From NCBI GenBank assembly GCA_013399015.1, contig VWZX01006105.1, positions 682,001 through 746,000 of the forward strand: 64,000 nucleotides of DNA, read 5' to 3'. Source of the stretch: Galbula dea. Lineage: Eukaryota > Chordata > Aves > Piciformes > Galbulidae. Below the pieces are notes generated by a model that was given only the letters and a program-made list of their open reading frames with translations, did not search any database and had not been told where the DNA came from. Of this stretch, positions 1 to 12,600 are shown in pieces. Both the position numbers and the translations under genes were made by a program. Position 1 is the stretch's first letter; the number at the start of each line of letters is the position of its first letter.

Positions 1-588
1 GTTTAAAGGAACCTCCTGTGACATGGTGGCTTACTGTAAACTTTGCTTGATCTTAGAATCCAAATTAATAGAGGCTTCATATTTTTTGTGTTTTCAAACC
101 TTTTCACCCTTGTTTGTTTTTTAAAAGAACACAGCTATTTGACATAGATATCTGCCTCTCAGATTAAAATTGAAGGACTTCGCAAATACTTAATTATTTA
201 ACATTGTTTTAGAAGATAACTTTAATCCTCAGAGGAAGAAAATGTATTCAGCTTCGCTACACAAAGTTGTTATGACATATCAGCTGCTCTGTGACAGTTC
301 ATATGAGTGTTGTTATACAGCAAAAAGTACTTGCTTATATTGTATGAACTGGTGTCTTGGTGGATTATTCTGCAGTTGCTTGTTTGTGTGTTAAATCCCA
401 GCTAAAAACTGACATCCAGAAAGGTACCTAATCATCCTCAGTGACATAGCAGCAGAACTAGGAATTGGAAACAAAACGTCCCAGCTCCCATTTTCCCCTC
501 TGGTCTCACTAGTGTGTGTGTGGCCAATAATTGAACATGTTTATTAAGTGAGCCATGGGTTGATTTATTTTTGTTTTTTATTTAACAG

Positions 589-683
589 CTTGCAAAGAAT
601 ATTGGGAATGCTGGGTTTAATGAGATTATGGAATTCTGGCTGCCAGTTGAAGAGATGGTCAAACCTAATCCAAGCAGTGATAT
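589..683 (+). CDS. ASAP2: ASAP2 exon: C-terminal ArfGAP segment
   Basis: Acceptor TTTAACAG at 581-588 and donor GTAAGT at 684. It starts in phase 0 (LAKNIGNAGFNEIME) and ends two bases into the Met codon of SSDM, which the next exon completes. Confidence 0.93.
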
Positions 684-3600
684 GTAAGTAAAAAGCCACT
701 ATTTCTGGAAAAAAGCAAGCATTTAATTTAATATTGCTAATGGGTTGTGCCATTATGGTTTGCACCAGCAGGCCATGGAAGATGGTCAGTGTTTTATATG
801 TAGCCTTACAGCTGAGAAGTAAACCTTCTTTTCTAATGCTTTGTGTGTGTTTTATTGAGCTTTATCTGATTATACTCTCCTTAATAGTAAGGATTATTGA
901 TGAATCTCTGGATCGTGATTTGTGGGACAGAGATAAATGAAACATCACTTGTTGGGAATTCTAAAGACATAGAAGGGTGGAGATTAAAACCGACAGTATT
1001 TTTTTTGTGCTATTCAAACACAAAATAGAAATTGGAATAAGGTGCACATTTTACCTGAAATATACTGAACATCTAGTCTAGAAACTACATCTAGGAATTA
1101 AGATTCTAACTGTGTGGAATAAAGACAGAACATTTCAAATTCCTCGAAGGCACTGCAGAGTGATGGCAGAGGCACAACAAGGACTGCTGCCTGCTTGGCT
1201 GGATACTACTCCATTGTAAAAGAAATAGTAAACAATGTAGAAATAAATCCAGAAGAATTACCTTTGGATCAAGCTGATTTTTACATTATCCGGACTTTCA
1301 GCATTCTGACAGGACCAATGTTAAACCATGCAGTTTAAATAGTTTTTTATCAATAATAATACAGTATAATAATATTAATAATTAAAATTTTTTACTGAAT
1401 GCAAAATCCGTAGCATAAGGCAACTAAAAATTTATATTTAACAAAAATCATTTAGTTTGCTATATCTACATATCAAATCTGGGGCTCCTTTAATGAAATG
1501 AGAACCTTAAGATAGACACATTTTAAGAACTATGAAGGAATACTATCTTATTGAGGAACAAGAGTTATCATTGATTCAATTTATTATTATTTGGATTTTT
1601 TTTTCCCCTATTATATAGTATCTAGATGATAAAGTATGGCTCTGTTCAGTGTCCTCTGCGCAATGTTGTGTACATCCCAGGAGCTGGTAAGGAGTCATGC
1701 CTTTGGGAGGCATGCAGACTCCTGTCTTGATGTGCTGGGAAGTGGAGTAGTCATTTGCTAGTTGGGTATCAAGGGCAAAAGTGATAACTTACGCTGATTC
1801 AAGCGTACTAAGTTTTCACCTCAATTCAGAGGTGAAACAACATCTCCACTACATCCTACCAGTTACAGTTGTGGTGAAGAGTTGCTTTACAGAACATGCA
1901 CACTGCTGTAAATACAGATCCTGTCCAAAGGTACAAGACAGATTTTTGTGTCTCATGCAGACTGTTTCCAGCATGTGTAGGGAGTACAAGTCAGGTAAAC
2001 ATAAACCTGCAAGGCTGCTGTTACCATCCAGCACTATGAAGCTTTGATGTTTCTTCTCTACTTGGAGCTGGGTAATCTTGATCTCAGCTTCCCACCAGAG
2101 TTCAGAGGGGACAATTCTGTCTTCACACTGGAGATTTGATTAATCTTCTGGAAATAGGAGACTGCATGTCTTACATGCGTGTTTACAAAGAAAAATTACA
2201 GGAGTGAATGAGAAATAATCTTTCCCAGGTTTTATTTCAAATTACTTGCATGTATTTATGAAAATTCTTTTGTGTATCTTCTGCTAAAAGTTACATAAGG
2301 AAATTATATTCAATTTCAGGAATGCAAGAAAAGATTATATTACTGCCAAGTATATTGAGAGAAAATATGCATTGAAAAAGCATGCTGACAATGCAGCTAA
2401 ATTGCATGCTCTTTGTGAAGCAGTCAAATCAAGAGACATTTTTGGATTAGTCCAAGTGTATGCTGAAGGTGTGGATCTCACAGAAAAAATTCCACTGGCT
2501 AATGGCCATGTAAGTGTTGTAGATTTTATTAGACAAATTGTTGTAAGTGCAATATGCTTTCATTAATTAAAAAGGACTATTTTTAATTTGAAAATAAGGT
2601 TTGAAATACTGTTCCAGACACTTGTCCTTTCAGTGGTAGAATTTAACAATAACAGAAGAAGATATTAAAAAGTTTAATCTAAAACGGTTTCAAATTGTTT
2701 GGAAACATTAAACATTAAATAATTCAATAATTATTCATTTTCATCCTGGTTTTTGTTTACTTTAAAGGGATGAAAGGGAAACAAGAAAAGTGTTTTAATG
2801 GAAGTATGCCTGAATACTTTGAAATTAAATGTTTGAATTGATCTGTTTGATGTATTAATAAAACTTTTCTGTAGATCAGAAGAAACAAATATATTCTTTT
2901 GTTTTATTCTCAGGAGCAAGATGAAACAGCACTTCACCTTGCTGTTAGGTCAGTTGATCGAACATCCCTTCATATAGTTGACTTTTTAGTGCAAAACAGG
3001 TAAGTGTATGAAAAATTATTAAAATATTATTGATACTGCCTTTATGTGAAGTAATACAAATATTAAATGAATACAAATACTAGCACCAATTTTAGTTTTT
3101 GCAAATGTGGTTTCATTCTTTGTAGATCTTGTAATGAGAGTGGGTTTTAGTGCAGGATAGGTAACTTAAGTTTAATCTGCTTTCTTCTTTCTTGTACTCC
3201 AATAGTGGCAATCTAGATAAGCAGACGTGTAAAGGTAGCACAGCTCTGCATTACTGCTGTCTGACGGACAATGTCGAGTGCCTCAAACTGCTGCTGAGAG
3301 GGAAGGCTTCTATTGAAATAGGTAAAAGGGTAATGTGTACTTCAATTTCATTATTTGTTACTGTTTCAGAAACAGTGACAGTGAAATAAGTGCATTTTCT
3401 CCTCAGTTGTTTATCATAATTCTGTGTATAGTCATACAATCCATAAATTCATAGAATGGCCCAGGTTGGAGGGGAGACCTTATTGCTCTCTTGAGCTACC
3501 TGAAAGGAGGTTGTAGAAAGGCAAGTGTTGGCCTCTTCTCACTTGTGACTAGCAATTGGACTAGAGGGAATGGGTTCAAGTTGTGCCAGGGCAGGTTTAG

Positions 3601-6600
3601 ATTAGATATTAGGAAAAATGTCTTCACCAAAAGAGTAATGAAGTATTGGAATAGGCTGCCCAGGGAAGTGGTGGGGTCACCATCCCTGGAGGTTTTCAAA
3701 CAATAGGTAGATGTGGTGCTTTGGGAGATGGTTTAGAGGCTACAGAAGTGTAGGACTATTGGTTGGATTTGATGTTCTTAAAAGTCCTTTCCAGCCGTGA
3801 TAATTCTGTTGTTTAGCTCCAACCCCTATGCCATGGACAGGGATGTTACCAACTAGACCAGGCTGCCCAGGGCCACATCCACCCTGGCCTTGAACACTGT
3901 ATATAATCTTCATTATTAGAAACAAAAATAATTTGCTGTTTAAGTTTAAAATGGACTTGTTTTTCAAACAAATTGAGATAAGTCTGTACCAAGATTTTTA
4001 GCTGTCAACTTGTTGCCTAGTTATATACTGCCATTTCCTGGCTATCATTCCATATGTATGGCATGTTGAGTTGCCACTCAGAGGACTGGTGTGAGCCAGA
4101 CCTACATATGAAGGAAAGAGATGAATTTTGGAGTGTGTTGGTTTGGTACTTCACTATATACCTATGGGCTTGTATTTGTCTTTAGCAATGGACATGTTAA
4201 CAGTGACACCTATTATCCTAACTTCCTTTTCTTGCTGTTAATATAGCTAATGAATCAGGAGAGACCCCACTTGATATAGCTAAACGTTTAAAACATACTC
4301 ATTGTGAAGAGTTGGTAAGTGTTACATCTTTCTGTGTGTTTGTGCATTTATAAGCAGAATCATGTCTGAATATTGAACAGTTTCACAGTTGGGTTGGGTA
4401 TTCACAGTATCAACTGAGCTGGAAGGAACCCACTAGGATCATTGTGTCCAGCTCCTTAACTTATGCAGGACACCCCAAGAATCACACCATGTGCCTGAGA
4501 GCATTGTCCAAACGTTTCTTGAACTGCATCAGGCTTGGTGCTGAGACAACTTCCCTGAGGAGGCTATTCCAGAGCCATATATGTTCAGTGAATATATATA
4601 ATTCTTATATATTCAACAAATATATTCCAGACAGAACAATTGTATGCTTAGAAATAGTTATATACATATATCAAGTTATATTCTTTTAAGAAGAAAATTG
4701 TATTTCTTTTTAGATGCTTTGGAAATGCTAAACTTCTTGGGGCCAGGGCATTGTTCTGTTTGAGCTGTTAGTCCCAGATCCACAAGTAAGATCCCCTCAG
4801 TAAGTTTGCAACACCAGGTTGGGCATGAGTGTTGATCTGCTTGAGCGTAGGAAGACTTTACAGGGGAACCTGGACAGGCTGGATTTATTGGACATGGTCT
4901 GTGGTATGAGGTTCAGCAAAGCTTGGGAAAGAGTGACTGGAAAGCTGCCTGGTGGAAAAGGACCTGAGGGGGTTGGTCAGCAGGTGGTTGAATATGAGCC
5001 AGCAGTGTGCCCAGATGGCCAAGAAGGCCAATGGCATCCTGGCTTGCATCAGAAATAGTTTGGCCAGCAGGACTGGGCAAGTGTTTGTCTCCTTGTATTT
5101 GGCACTGGTGAGGCCACAGGTGGGATACTGTGTTCATCTTTGGGCCCCTTACTACCAGAAAAACGTAGAGGTGCTGGCATATGTCCAAAGAAGGACAATG
5201 AAGCTGTTGAAGGTCTAGAGCACAAGTCTCATAAGAGGAGTGGCTGAGGGAACTGGACTTGTTTAGCCTCGAGAAAAAGGAGGCTGAGAGGAGACCTTCT
5301 TGGTCTCTGCAGCTACCTGGAACGAGGTTGTAGTGAGGTGGGGGTTCGGTCTCTTCTCCAGCAGTACTCTCTGTACTTGGCACTGGTGAGGCCACACCTT
5401 GAGTATTGTGTTCAGTTCTGGGCCCCTCAGTTCAAGAAAAATATTGAGGTGCTGGAGCGGGTCCAGAGAAGAGCAACAAAACTGGTGAAGGCACTTGAGC
5501 ACAAGTCCTATGAAGAGAGGCTGAGGGAGCTGGGGTTGTTTAGCCTGGAGAAGAGGAGGCTCAGGGGTAACCTCATCACTCTCTACAGCTATCTGAAAGG
5601 AGGTTGTAGTCAGGTGAGGGTCAGTCTCTTCTCCCAGGCAACCAGCAAGAGAACAAGAGGACATGAGCTTAGGCTCTGCTAGGGAAGGTTTAGGCTGGAT
5701 ATCAGAAAAAAGTTCTTTACAGAGCGAGTAATCAGGCATTGGAATGGCCTGCCCAGAGAGGTGGTGGATTCACCATCCCTGGAGGTTTTTAAAATAAGAC
5801 TGGATGTGGCACTTAATGCCATGATCTAGTAATCACGATAGTGTTGGATTAAGGGTTGGACTTGATGATCTTGGAGGTCTTTTCCAACCCAGATAATTCT
5901 ATGATTCCAAAGTAACAAGAAAAATGGCTTAGTGGGTTCTTGATGAGAGAGTCTGATACAAAAACCCCTGTCATTGTAATTAATTTCTTTGACTTGCAGT
6001 TTCTAAATCAAAACAGAAAAGATGTGGTGCTTATTGCAGAAAATTGAGACTAGACCTGCTATGGAAGGTGGACCTACAAGGGTTAATGAAAAAACCAGTT
6101 GCTTTTGATTTATTTGCGTTGTATTTGGTCACAGAGCTTAGTTCTTCAAGCCTACTCCAGTGCAGTAACTTTTCAGATTACTGAAATCTATGATTTAAAA
6201 TGAAAGTAAAATAGAAGTACTTAGAAACTAAGGTTCCTTCTATGTGTTTTTTGTTTGTTTGTCTTAGGCTGTTTTAAGATAAAGTACTGGACATAACATA
6301 GATGTCAAGAGTCACTTCTTTCTTTCCTTAGCTTACTCAAGCACTGTCTGGAAGATTTAATTCTCATGTTCATGTAGAATATGAGTGGCGATTACTCCAT
6401 GAAGATCTGGATGAAAGTGATGATGATGTGGATGAGAAACTGCAGGTTTGTATCAGTATGTTACTATTTTTCTGTACACGTGTGTGCGTAAGCATGGTGT
6501 TCGTAATGTTTTCAATGGCACTAGTTTTTACTCTAAGTATAAAGACACTGTGAAATAAAGTTCTGTAGTAAAATGTAGTAGTTTACATTTTAGTTCTTTA

Positions 6601-9600
6601 AATTTGTCTTGTTTCCTCTTAATATAAGGTATAAAACGTATGACTGTTTTTGATCAAATGACAATTAGCCAGATGTGACACCTTGTTTTTTTAGTGGAGT
6701 CAATAGTTTGTTTCAATAAACCAGGAATACTTGGATATGCTGATCCAAATAACAAAGCAAAACTAGCATGAGCTAGAAAAATCACTTTTACAAACAGAGG
6801 CACTTTGTAGTATCTCCTCATGTTTGTGAAACAGCTCCAGTCAATGGCTCTAATTTGCAGCAGTTTTGTCTTCAGTGGAACTAAACTTGTTCATTAAATA
6901 AACTGCAGGCATTAGTATCAGGGTAGGGTCTCAATTCTGAAACTTCATGTAAAACTATGTTTGGTTTTCTCCCTTTTCATGCCTGAAATTTCTGGTGCTG
7001 TTGTGGTGCTGTTAGGTCCAGAGTCACAGAATGGTTGGGGATGGAAGGGATCCCTGGAGAAAATTGGGTCCAACCCCCTTGTCCAAGCAGGGCTAGCCAA
7101 AACCAGTTGCCCAGGACTGAGTCCAGATGGCTTTTGAATATCTCCAAGGATGTAGTCATATTACAAGTAAAATGAAGTACTCCAGTAGCATAGGAACTTC
7201 ATTGCATCTTCAGAATTTAATTTGCCAGTTTCAGAACCGACTTAAACCATATTTCAGCACCTGAGCATACCCATGAGGAACACATTACCATGGTTTCATA
7301 CTGGAACAACACTCAAGAGCAGCTTGAATTCCTAGGGGCCAAGTAACTTGAAATAGAGGCTTCTAAATACTGATGACATTCAGAAACTTTCAGAATTTGA
7401 AGTGTTCTATATGTCTATTGAGCACATCTTTTTGTTCTTTTTGTGTGTGCAGTGTTAAACCCAGTTCTTCTGGGTGGGCTTTTGTGTTGCATCACACATG
7501 TATGTACTTCTATATTATGTATTCAGATAATAACAGCAGTAAGTGACCTTTTTGATGAAGCACCTTGAAACTTTCTGTTTCAGAGGTTTCGGGTCTTTTC
7601 CAGCTATAAAACTTTTTGGGTAATGTACAACTAGGTGTCTGGTAAATTCCTTTCTGGGACACTCTGAATTTGTGGTTTTGATTTATTTTTTTCCTTCAGT
7701 TTCTTCATTGTTGCCAGTTGCCTTCTGCAGTTGAGTATTCTCTTTTTGGCTAGTCCCTGAGCTCCATCTCATATAGGAGGTTATTTCCTACTCAGCAATG
7801 AGGCTAAAGTAACAAAACCGCCACTTCACTGCACACTATTAATAGACTTATACTACAGGGACTTTTGAAACGAGATTAAGGACTATTAATCACAGACTGG
7901 TGTCTGTGACTGCATTGAATGCACTGGTGAATACTGCTGTTCCTTAGGATCACATGAGAGCTCTGTAAAGCTATTGGGGTTGTTTGCTTTTGGTAAAGCA
8001 ATTGAATAGATTTTGTAATCTTTGTTGGAAAAGATCATGTCTGACATTCAGAGCTCTTTTAGTCTGTATTTTTTCATATAAAAAAGAGTTTAGGGTAGAA
8101 GAAGGCTAAAACAATCCAACTGTTTTCTGCTGCTGTTCCACACCTCATCTTCTGCCTCCCTTCTGGCACTCATTTTTCCCTGTATTGAGCTATTTCAGTT
8201 TGGTAAACCAGTGAAAAGCTAAGTTAATAAAACAAAAAAGAATTTTCTGCTGGTTTAGAAAGCAGACAGAAGTGTGGGCTGAAACAAATACCAGAACCAG
8301 GACAGGGGAGAGGTCAGGGAATGGAGAGTATCAGCCAGTGAGGAGAGAGGGTGCTAAGCTAATGTAAATGTAGAGATTACTGCATCTGGCTGTCATATAC
8401 ATCATTCTGGTAAGTCTCTGAGCTATAATGCTGTGCTATATAACATGTCTAAAGGCTCTACATGATCAACCCAGAGTAAGCCTTGAATATATTCAGAGGA
8501 AAATTGGTTGCTTATATGTGATATCATTGGTGTAAATCTTTATTCTGCCTAAATGCTATTACTACAAATGGCTATTTTAATTTCATAGGGCCCGTATGTC
8601 AGCCAGATGTTTGTCTAACACTACTTCTAAAGGCATATTTATGCTTTCTGAGCTGTGGATTGTTACAACCCATTCCTTTACTAGCCACATGAATTTATAA
8701 CTCCAGCTATTTTAATTATCATTTGATCACAATAATGACTGTGCTTGCTGTTGAAACAGGGGAAAGAATGTAAAGAGAGCATAGCAAGCAGATGGCTTGC
8801 TGTAAATCTAAGACAACTAATTAGATATCATTTGATAATGTGCATGGGATGAGCAGTGTCTTATCCCAGATGCCAACTGAAGTAATCTCCCAAACCTGTC
8901 TGTTGATCTTAGTGAGCTAAAATGAGTTCATTAGAGGTTTTGGCTCCTAATTTTTGAGCTATAGGTAGAATACTTTCATGTAGTTGTGGCCAGGTTTTGA
9001 GATTATGATCATCTATTTGGGATTTGACACTGCTGATCTTCGGATGAGGCTTAGGATCTTCGGTCTTTTGGAAATACTGCCTGGTAGTTTGATGAAGGGA
9101 AACTTTACTTGATACAGTCTAAATACCTGTATTGTCTGTCTGTAGGAGTACAGGATTCAGTATTATCCTGTAGGAGTATACTACAGGAGAAAGTGAGAAA
9201 ATGATAAATAATTATTAGTGTGAAATACAATTCACATTTAATCTTTTTTTGGTAATTGCTTTGTCTTGAAGAGGGCAGAATGTAGATTTTAGATTGCATA
9301 TTAAAAGCAACAAAAATGCATTTTAGAAGCCATCTTTTTGTTTCTTGAAACTAATAACTTTGTCAACTAATAAATAAACTGAGTACAACTAATGTGGTAT
9401 CAGTGAGTACTTTTTGAATTGTGTTTAAGCAACCCAGTCCCAACCGGAGAGAGGACAGGCCTGTCAGCTTCTACCAGCTCGGCTCAAACCAGCTTCAGCC
9501 TAATGTAGCATCCTTGGCAAGAGATGCAGCCAGCATTGCTAAGGATAAGCAAAGGGGGTTTATGCCCAGTATATTACAGAATGAAACGTATGGAGCAATA

Positions 9601-12600
9601 CTCAGCGGCAGTCCACCTCCTGTTCAGCCTGCAGGACCTGCTACAAGCACTGCACCTCCTCTACCTCCAAGGAATATTGGCAAAGGTATGAACACCGGAA
9701 AATACCATTGTTAGAAGAATGGGATAGGAACTTTTTTATTAGGCCATTTTTAGGTTTTCTTTTACAGTTATTTTGCACAGGTAAGTATTGGAACAGTTTA
9801 TTGAAGACACCATTTTATATACGTGAAGTGAAGCTGCACAACCTGTTCTGAGTTTGATTTTCAGTATACCTGAAAGAATGTACACAAGAATGTACACAAA
9901 AATGTTTGGAAAGACAATTCCTAGTAGAGTTAAACAATTTATCAAAAAGATGACTGCAGTCAGTTTACTTAAGCAGGTTTTGTTGTTGTTCAATTTAAAT
10001 GTACAGTACCACTGAAGAAGCATTTGGCTACTGTGAAAAATTAAGACATGGGAGAATGGAGAGAGTATGCAGAACACGAGAGATTTTAACCTTGCAAAGT
10101 CTTCTCTGAATAAATATACTTTTATTTCAACAACTGCCAGTTACCAGTTGTACCCTGATCAGCAGAACCATGTAAAATGTACGTGTCTCACCTGGTTCAG
10201 AAGGGTTGTGTGTTTGTGAAATCTACCATGAAAGCTTGTGCTGTGAAATTCATTCTTGCCTTCATATATACTCTGTTTGAAGATTAGAGAAATCTGTATA
10301 GGTCCTCTTTGTACTGTGCATGTCTGATGTGTTTCATTGTTTTAATACTTAATATCTATAGCTTTCGTGGATCCTAAATTTATGTGAACACATGGTTTCC
10401 TTTGGTGCTGTAAGTCAGACTCTGTAAGAGGAGATACAAGTGGGGACTGTTTTAGGCGTATGGGAATGAATGGCTTCTGCCTTTGGGAGCACTGTGCAGA
10501 GGTCAGAATGCAAGACTGCATACACCAGTGATTATGTCCAAGATGGCAAACTGAACGTCTGTGTAAATGAAAAGTCAGTTATTGGTCACACAGGAATGGC
10601 TGCAGTGTAAAAGTTGGATCCAAATACATTATTTTGAGGGCAGAAAACCAGAGCAATAGAACAGCATGGTATTGAGTTACTTAAAAAGGCTAGCATGTGA
10701 CAGAGGGATGTTTAGCAGCACATAAAACTTAACCAAGGTGGGATTCCTTTAGTCTTACCATTTTTGAAGTCTGAGCTAAAGATCAAGGTCGTTTTTTGTT
10801 GTTTGTTTTTTTTTTTTAATTGATGGAAAGGAAAGTTTCCCCCATTAAACAGGAAGATTCACCCAAGGAGGTTGCCTACTCTGTTTAACTGTTAGATTCT
10901 ATCTCTAAATTTGTAATACAGTTGGATACTTAAAAAGACTGGTTTACCCTTTGATATTATTTTTAAAATGGCCAACCTATTTTATCCACTGTTTGCTCGT
11001 GATTAAATGACACTTTTCAGAGTGTAATTTTTATTTCATTCCTAGCCCCAGACTTCTTGGCACCAATATGCCAAGGAAGCATGCTGCCTATCTTAGATTC
11101 TTAGCTCATATTCTTTACTTTAGCAGTGTATTAGCCTATTATGTTATATTGTTAGTTAAAACCTGTAATAGTATCATCAGTCTTAGCTTTTTATTGATTG
11201 CTGATGTTGTTGATGTTATTCTTATGGTGTATTATTGCTCCTTTATCCTCTTAGCTTTAGGCTCTTCACCGAGTCTTCTGAGCCTTTTATGCTTTTCCCT
11301 GCAACCTAATATTTATTCATACCTTACTCTGCTTCATCTTTTCTTAATAGGATGCTTATGTGCCAGGTAGGGAGAAGTGGCGTGATATATGCAAAATACT
11401 GGCTTTGTGAAGCAGTGTGCTTTTATGAAATGGGGAGGCAGCTCTTCAGCCTATGAATGCAGTCATTTAAGAGGGCCTGAAGGAAGCTGTACTTTGTATC
11501 TGTTTCATGACTACTATTACAGCTTCTTGTTTGGGTGAAATTCAGAATTACAGTTTTCTGTCAATTACAAGTCAAAACTGATGTTTCACTGAGTCAGCAA
11601 TGCCTGCTAATACTGATGTGAGAGTGAGGTCCTTTTCTTGCAGTACTTGAGAAAGCTTACAGCTATCAGTCAGGGATTAAAGAAGGCAGCAAGACTTGCC
11701 TTCTGTCTTGTTGAGAAGTTTCTGCTTTTTCAAGTGTTGACATATTTTAAAGTGATGACTGGAGACAAATTTTACTTCAGTAAAGCAACAGTGAGACTTC
11801 ACCCAGAAACTTGTATGTAATTTTTTATGCCAGATTCTGATTTCTGCTCTGGCATTCCAGCAGGATGGCAGTGGTTCCTGTTGCTGAATATAGTGGTCTA
11901 GTTGCAGCTTTCTTTTTTNTGTGATTAGGGTAAGCAATAATAATAATACAGTATTTTCCTCTCTTTTTAGTTCAGCCTTCAGTTCTTGGCAGTGGTATTC
12001 AGACAATTTCTTCATCTAATGCAATGTGGAAGACAAATTCTTTAGGAGTGGAAAGTATAAGCAGGCAGAGGTCTTCATCAGATCCACCAGCTATTCATCC
12101 CCCTGTGCCGCCATTGCGTGTAACATCTACAAGTATGTTTCCACTTTCCCCTGTTTTCCTTTCTGCTGTATCTAATCATAGTTGGCTTATTTTTCCATTT
12201 CCACAACTCATACTTCCTCTTTTGGTGACTGTAGCTTTGGCCTATTGTTCCCATCCAGTAACTTTGTATGAACCATCTTCTCTGATGTTCCAGTGAGGAC
12301 TGTATGGTGTAGTGCAGGGTCAACAGGAAAGACTGTATATTAATGGAGCAAAAGAGCTCCTCACTTCAGGTATATGTGTGTATACAGTGTCAATGCTGTG
12401 TTTCTCACTAGCTGTGCAGATAAGTGTGACATGAAGGCCTGAGGCTACGTCTCTGTGTTTTGCTTGATTCTTGCAGACTGTTAAGAGTGCAAAAACGTGT
12501 TTCAATGCATGGTAAGCTGTGTTTGTGGTGCTTTCAGGAGTTCAATAGACATTTTAATTAACTGCTGAACCTAATGCGACATTAGTTAGATGTTAATAGT

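Noticed and set aside
1143..1330. Possible extra ASAP2 exon in the first intron
   Set aside because: The two flanking exons already join in frame and in protein order, and no good acceptor/donor pair frames a conserved peptide here.
4913..5739. Open frames on both strands around 5 kb
   Set aside because: All fall inside CR1 copies and are decayed ORF2 or its antisense, not host genes.
11068..11370. 100-codon hydrophobic open frame in an ASAP2 intron
   Set aside because: It looks like a membrane protein only because T-rich sequence encodes Leu, Phe and Ile. No start context, splice or conservation support.
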